Positions 59,716 to 64,000 of a stretch of DNA of 64,000 nt are shown here, in pieces. The notes beneath the pieces are model-generated. The model worked only from the letters and a program-made list of their open reading frames with translations, did not search any database and had not been told where the DNA came from. The stretch comes from CADEEX01 sp964577955 (GTDB lineage: Bacteria; Acidobacteriota; Vicinamibacteria; Vicinamibacterales; CAVVIG01), in NCBI GenBank assembly GCA_964577955.1, contig CAZOAZ010000001.1, forward strand, positions 62,001 to 126,000. Reading direction: 5' to 3'. The position numbers were made by a program, and so were the translations under genes. Position 1 is the first letter of the stretch; each line of letters starts with the position of its first letter.

Positions 59716-60861
59716 TTACTTGGTGCCGGCGCCGCGCGCGACGAGTTTCTGCACGCGCCAGTTGATCAACTCGCCGACGTAGATCTCGTTTTCGGACGGG
59801 CACGCGATCGCGTGAATCCAGCCGAACTCGCCGAGATTCCGCCCCGGACCGCCGTAGACGCCGAGGACCTTGCCTTCGAGCGACACCTTGTAGATGCGGC
59901 TCGGATACAGATCGCCGACAAAGAGCACCGGGTTCGGACCCGGCGTCATGCAGAGCGCGTCGGGCGCGCCAGGCGCCTGCGAGCCGGTCGTCGCGTTCGG
60001 CGCCGGGACGCCGTAGACGACCTTGCCCTTCGTGACATCGACCGGGACATCGATGACGAACTGGCGGAGGAACTTGCCCTCGGTGTCGAAGACCTGGATG
60101 CGACGGTTGCCGCGATCCGCGACGAACACTTCGTCCTTCGGCGAGACGGCGATGCCGTGCGGTGTGTCGAACTGCCCAGGACCGTTGCCGAGCGATCCCC
60201 AGCTGGCGACCCATTCACCGCGGGCGTTGGCCTTGCCGACCCGCGAGTTCACGTAGCCGTCGCTGAAGTACGAATTGCCCTTGGAGTCCCACGCAACGTC
60301 GGTCGGCTGGTTGAAGACGTTGTCGCGATGGACCGGAACGGGGTTACGCGGATTGTTGTTCTGCGGCGCGGTGATGGCGACGCCGGCGCGCTGCAGCAGC
60401 CCAGTGAGCGTCGAGGCGTAGTCCGGCGGTGTCATGAAGTGCGACGCTTCGCCCTTGCGGCCGAAGATCCACACCGGGCGGCCCTGGGGATTGAACTTGA
60501 TGATCATGTCCGATCCCTTGTCGACGACCCAGATGTTGTCGTCCTTGTCGATGCGCACGGCGTGCGCGTACGACCAGGCGTACAGGTTCTTGCCGATCTC
60601 GCGCACGAACTTGCCGTTCTTGTCGAACTCGAGCAGCTGCGCCGCGGTCGCCATGTACGACGGCCCGGTCGAGTTGCCACGCGAGAACACGAAGATGTGT
60701 CCCTTCGAGTTCACCGCCACGCCGCCAATCTCGCCGAAGTACACATCGTCCGGCATCTTGAACGGATCGGGGATCGACTCGAACGGGATCGTCGGTACCT
60801 GCGCCAGCGCCGGTGCGACGGTCAAACCGAGAAACGCGAATGCCAGGAATACTCGCCTCAT
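59716..60861 (-). CDS. Secreted NHL-repeat beta-propeller protein
   Basis: 381 residues from ATG 60861 (GGAGGAGG just upstream; an earlier in-frame start overlaps that site). A signal peptide ends at ALAQ. Five to six NHL blades are visible, for example VYFGEIGGVAVNSKGHIFVF, WSYAHAVRIDKDDNIWVVDKG, GQFDTPHGIAVSPKDEVFVADRGNRRIQVFD and FGWIHAIACPSENEIYVGE. NHL propellers bind proteins, RNA or peptides, or act as amidating lyases; no catalytic set could be assigned. It appears monocistronic. Confidence 0.85.
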   Translation of the reverse strand: MRRVFLAFAFLGLTVAPALAQVPTIPFESIPDPFKMPDDVYFGEIGGVAVNSKGHIFVFSRGNSTGPSYMATAAQLLEFDKNGKFVREIGKNLYAWSYAHAVRIDKDDNIWVVDKGSDMIIKFNPQGRPVWIFGRKGEASHFMTPPDYASTLTGLLQRAGVAITAPQNNNPRNPVPVHRDNVFNQPTDVAWDSKGNSYFSDGYVNSRVGKANARGEWVASWGSLGNGPGQFDTPHGIAVSPKDEVFVADRGNRRIQVFDTEGKFLRQFVIDVPVDVTKGKVVYGVPAPNATTGSQAPGAPDALCMTPGPNPVLFVGDLYPSRIYKVSLEGKVLGVYGGPGRNLGEFGWIHAIACPSENEIYVGELINWRVQKLVARGAGTK

Positions 60862-61326
60862 TGGCCTCCTCCACATGACTGCCGAGTTTTCGAGCCCCGG
60901 CGCGCCATCGTACCGACGGGCTTTTCCTTACGCAAGATTAATGAATGGGGTTAGCCCCCCGGGGGCTGACTCAAGCTGGACCCTGCAATTGGTCTCGCGG
61001 AGTGTCGAGCGTTGGCCCGGCGTCGCGGCTCTGGGCCGCCGGGCTGGATTGCCGATGGGAGCGAGCGGCCGCTCTCGTCTCGGCGGATCGCGGCGGTCGC
61101 CGCGCCGATTCTCCGATGAACCTCGCCTCAGCCTCTCGTACCGCAAAGAGGGGCCATGGCTTCGCGTTTGCGGGTCTTCCGCCGGCAGCGAGTGGCCGCG
61201 CGGCTGAAGACGTCTCTCGTGCGCGTATCGGTGTTCGTGCCAGCGGCCTCGATCCGATCCACGACGCGCGGTTGATCTTCGAACTCGGCGTCGGCTCGTG
61301 GTGAGTTGCCGCCGCGCGTCGCTCGG

Positions 61327-61352
61327 AATCCGGCTGAAGCCGGACGCCACCG
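61327..61352. repeat. Family A palindrome upstream of a kinase gene
   Basis: AATCCGGCTGAAGCCGGACG then CCACCG, the clearest copy of the family. It ends 18 bases before the kinase -10-like element. Confidence 0.75.
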
Positions 61353-61370
61353 AATCGACGGCATCTCATG

Positions 61371-61376
61371 CATAAT
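61371..61376 (+). promoter_or_regulatory. -10-like hexamer before the second PD40 kinase
   Basis: CATAAT ends eight bases before ATG 61385, the same layout as TATAAT before the paralogous kinase at 49056. Confidence 0.4.
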
Positions 61377-61384
61377 TTGCGGCG

Positions 61385-64000
61385 ATGCCTCTCAGTTCGG
61401 GCGCTCGTCTCGGCCCTTACGAAATCGTCGCACCACTCGGGGCCGGGGGAATGGGCGAGGTGTACCGAGCCCGCGACACACGGCTTGGGCGCGACGTTGC
61501 GCTGAAGGTCCTCGCGGCGCACGTCACCGCCGACGCCGATCGGATGCGCCGCTTCGCGCAGGAAGCGCGCTCGGCCGCGGCGCTCAATCACCCGAATATC
61601 CTGGCCGTCTTCGACGTCAGCGCGGACGGTACAACACCCTATCTGGTCAGCGAACTCCTCGAGGGCCACTCGCTGCGCGAGCTCCTCGAGTCCGGTCCGT
61701 TGCCGCCGCGTCGCGCCGTGGACTACGCGGTGCAAATCGCCCGCGGCCTCGCGGCGGCGCATGAGAAAGGGATCGTTCACCGCGATCTCAAGCCCGAGAA
61801 CCTGTTCATCACGAGCGACGGACGCGTCAAGATTCTCGACTTCGGGCTGGCCAAAGTGATGAGCACCGAATCGCGTGGCGCCGAAACGACGCTGGCGACA
61901 GCGGCGCCAGGGACCAACCCTGGTGTCGTGATGGGCACCGTCGGCTACATGGCCCCAGAGCAGGTCCGCGGCCAGGCGGTCGATCATCGCGCCGATCTGT
62001 TTGCCTTCGGCGCAGTCCTGTACGAAATGCTGACCGGCCGTCGCGCCTTTCAGCGGGACACCTCGGCCGAGACGATGACCGCGATCCTGAAGGAGGAACC
62101 GCCCGCGGTTCCCGAAAGCGGCGGACAGGTGTCACCAGGCTTGCAGCGGATCGTGGCGCATTGTCTCGAAAAGCAACCGTCGCTGCGATTCAAGTCGGCT
62201 GACGATCTCGCCTTTGCTCTCGACGCCCTGTCATCGTCAACGCTCACGCCCGCGGCGGGGGCCGCGGCTGCCGTTGCCACGGAACCGGCGCGACGGAGTC
62301 GAAGCGCGGTCGTCGCGGTCGCGGCCGCCATGCTCGCCGCGCTCGTGGCTGCGGCGGTGACGTGGTCATTCCGTCCGCCGCCGGTCGCGCCGCAGGTGTA
62401 TCGGTTCAACATCACGCCGCCGCCGGACTGGCGCTTCGCGGTCCCGGCGGCGCCGGATTCGCCGCTCGCCGTCTCGCCTGACGGACGGTCGGTCGTCGCA
62501 CTCGGCATCAATGGCAAAGGTCAGACGGCGCTCTGGCTGCGAAATTTCGACGCCTTCGAATCACGGGTCCTGGCTGGAACCGAAGGCGCCGGCAACACGT
62601 TCTTCTGGTCGCCGGACAGCCGCTCACTGGCGTTCATGGCCCGGGGTAAGTTGTCGCGGCTCGATCTCGCAACCGGAGCGGTGACTTATCTCGCCGACGT
62701 TGGCGGTGGCTCACTTGGCGGCGCCTGGAACCGCACCGATCAGATCCTCATCGCGTCCTACGCCGGCTTCTACCGGCTACGCGCGAGCGGGGGGACGCCC
62801 GAGCGTGAGCAGACGCTGGCGGCCGACGAAACGCTCCTCACGAATCCAATTTTTTTTCCTGACGGCGAGCATTACCTGATATCCGTCACGCTGGGGAACG
62901 AGATCCGTGCCGGCGCGCCGAAGGCCATCGACATCGCCAAGCTCGGCGAGGCCAAACGGACGCGTCTCCTGACCGCCGAGCAGTTCGCCGTGCCGGTCGC
63001 CGTGGCGGCCGGCCACATGCTGTTGATGCGCGGCAATCGGCTCGTCGCGCAGAAGTTCGACGACCGGTCGTTCGCGTTGAGCGGCGATCCGGTCACGATC
63101 GCAGATCGCGTTCAACTGATTGCCACCCGTCCTTATCCGGTGCTGTCGGCTGAGGCGGGCGGCGGGCTCGCCTATGTCGCGGAACAGCAGGCGGTGCTGC
63201 ATCAGCTCGCCTGGTACGACCGCACCGGTAAGCGGCTGTCGAACATCGGCGAACCAGGCGATTACTCGAATCTCGACCTCTCACCGGACGGCACTCGGCT
63301 CGCCGTTGCGGTCATGGAACCCGGGCAGCGCACCCGCGACATCTGGACGTTCGATCTGACACGCGGCGTCCGGACCCGGTTTACCTTCGGCACCGGTGAA
63401 GAGCGAACCGCGGTGTGGTGGCCGGACGGCAACCGGCTGATTTACAACTCACAGCGCAAGACGACCGAACGTGAGCTGTACGACAAGCTGGCCGACGGCA
63501 CCGGGAGCGAGCGGGTGCTGCTCGCCGACGGTTTGAGCAAGGATCCGCTGGGCGTATCGCCAGACGGCAAGGTGCTGCTCTATCGCGAGAGCGGCCGCAA
63601 TGGCAACGACGTCATGGCGATGCCGTTCGACGGCAAGCCGTACCCGATTGCGGCGACGCCGGCCGACGAGTCGCTGGGCAAGTTCTCCCCGGACGGACGC
63701 TGGATTGCCTACACCACAACCGAGACCGGACAACGTGAAATCTACGTTGTCCCGTCCTCGCCCGAGGTTGGCGGCCGCTGGCAGATCTCGACCAATGGAG
63801 GCGATACGCCGCGCTGGCGCGGCGACGGGCGCGAACTGTATTTCGTGGGCCAGGACCTGACGATCATGGCGACGACCGTCGACGGCTCAGGGCCGGGCTT
63901 CCGAATCGGCGCGACGACTCCGCTCTTCAACGTCCCGCTCGCGCGCCAGATCGGTTATCAATACTCCGTCGCCCGCGACGGCCAGCGCTTCATCGCCAAC
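61385..64000 (+). CDS. Membrane Ser/Thr protein kinase with PD40 propeller (partial, runs off the right edge)
   Basis: 872 codons are present from ATG 61385; the end lies beyond the window. The kinase domain is complete and its key residues fall at the same numbers as in the 49056 kinase: glycine loop 19-24, K41, D134 in HRDLKPEN, D152 in DFG, then APEQ. A membrane helix lies at about 315-335 (SAVVAVAAAMLAALVAAAVTW). The propeller blades are clear (LAVSPDGRSVVALG, WSPDSRSLAFMA, LSPDGTRLAVAV, FSPDGRWIAYTT). It is a receptor-type kinase and a paralogue of the gene at 49056-51704. Confidence 0.9.
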   Translation, partial: MPLSSGARLGPYEIVAPLGAGGMGEVYRARDTRLGRDVALKVLAAHVTADADRMRRFAQEARSAAALNHPNILAVFDVSADGTTPYLVSELLEGHSLRELLESGPLPPRRAVDYAVQIARGLAAAHEKGIVHRDLKPENLFITSDGRVKILDFGLAKVMSTESRGAETTLATAAPGTNPGVVMGTVGYMAPEQVRGQAVDHRADLFAFGAVLYEMLTGRRAFQRDTSAETMTAILKEEPPAVPESGGQVSPGLQRIVAHCLEKQPSLRFKSADDLAFALDALSSSTLTPAAGAAAAVATEPARRSRSAVVAVAAAMLAALVAAAVTWSFRPPPVAPQVYRFNITPPPDWRFAVPAAPDSPLAVSPDGRSVVALGINGKGQTALWLRNFDAFESRVLAGTEGAGNTFFWSPDSRSLAFMARGKLSRLDLATGAVTYLADVGGGSLGGAWNRTDQILIASYAGFYRLRASGGTPEREQTLAADETLLTNPIFFPDGEHYLISVTLGNEIRAGAPKAIDIAKLGEAKRTRLLTAEQFAVPVAVAAGHMLLMRGNRLVAQKFDDRSFALSGDPVTIADRVQLIATRPYPVLSAEAGGGLAYVAEQQAVLHQLAWYDRTGKRLSNIGEPGDYSNLDLSPDGTRLAVAVMEPGQRTRDIWTFDLTRGVRTRFTFGTGEERTAVWWPDGNRLIYNSQRKTTERELYDKLADGTGSERVLLADGLSKDPLGVSPDGKVLLYRESGRNGNDVMAMPFDGKPYPIAATPADESLGKFSPDGRWIAYTTTETGQREIYVVPSSPEVGGRWQISTNGGDTPRWRGDGRELYFVGQDLTIMATTVDGSGPGFRIGATTPLFNVPLARQIGYQYSVARDGQRFIAN

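Larger units (their letters stand above)
60862..61384. other. 523-base gap without a supported gene
   Basis: Open frames on both strands (for example 60945-61304 plus and 60928-61350 minus) have arginine-rich, low-complexity translations and no ribosome sites. A compact palindrome AGCCCCCCGGGGGCT lies near 60952-60966 and a family A palindrome at 61327-61352. The kinase promoter occupies the right end. Confidence 0.45.

Noticed and set aside
60928..61350. 140-codon minus and 119-codon plus open frames
   Set aside because: Arginine/proline-rich translations, no ribosome sites, partly made of a family A palindrome.

Overview
The window is GC-rich, densely packed bacterial DNA. It most likely comes from an uncultured or little-studied member of the Acidobacteriota, class Vicinamibacteria. 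This is inferred from gene content: Ser/Thr kinases with C-terminal PD40/WD40-like propellers, a DUF1592/DUF1552 heme-protein pair, secreted M28 peptidases, DUF6152, a PEP-CTERM protein, many TTG/GTG starts, and several families of short intergenic palindromes and tandem arrays. No rRNA, tRNA, transposase or CRISPR array was seen.

Layout. (1) 1-11465 is a cell-surface glycan locus. It holds a partial methyltransferase, a GT2-TPR-propeller glycosyltransferase, a PqqD-like protein, a nucleotidyltransferase and an HprK-like kinase, a pyruvyltransferase-methyltransferase fusion, a methyltransferase, a GT25-methyltransferase fusion, an FkbM methyltransferase and an O-antigen ligase/polymerase-like membrane protein. 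(2) 11573-21333 runs on the plus strand: SnoaL-like protein, ECF sigma factor with zinc-finger anti-sigma, M28 peptidase, LysE exporter, DUF1592 c-type cytochrome, DUF1552 Tat protein, ankyrin protein and PEBP protein. (3) 21340-32230 holds a metallo-beta-lactamase-fold protein, DUF6152, a degenerate 5'-nucleotidase-like protein with a barrel-like C-terminus, a NatAB-like ABC exporter, a small barrel protein and an MFS transporter. (4) 32231-44723 holds a small cytochrome c, the alpha-2-macroglobulin/PBP1C pair, an OPT transporter, a lipoprotein and an O-methyltransferase. (5) 44916-53341 holds a two-part YeeE/YedE sulfur transporter, a second M28 peptidase, an amidohydrolase, a PD40 kinase, a lipoprotein and an APS/PAPS reductase (cysH). 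(6) 53402-64000 holds a 1283-residue kinase-ATPase-repeat protein divergent from an ECF sigma factor, a PEP-CTERM protein with a coupled lipoprotein, an NHL-repeat protein and a second PD40 kinase cut by the window edge.

How it fits together. Most neighbours on one strand are translationally coupled by ATGA or GTGA overlaps, so real operons can be read directly. The glycan locus and the PEP-CTERM protein suggest an exopolysaccharide plus exosortase surface system whose exosortase lies elsewhere. The two ECF sigma factors appear to be controlled differently: one by a zinc-finger anti-sigma, the other possibly by a divergent Ser/Thr kinase.

The most unusual layer is non-coding. At least three families of short palindromes and several tandem arrays (units of 7, 8, 9 and 11 bp) fill nearly every gap. 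They invade coding sequences in frame (the DUF1592 protein, the pbpC N-terminus, the YeeE C-terminus), insert into one another, and sit at stop codons and promoters. A second recurring signal is a -10-like hexamer 5-9 bases before the start codon of several promoter-proximal genes, which suggests leaderless transcripts.
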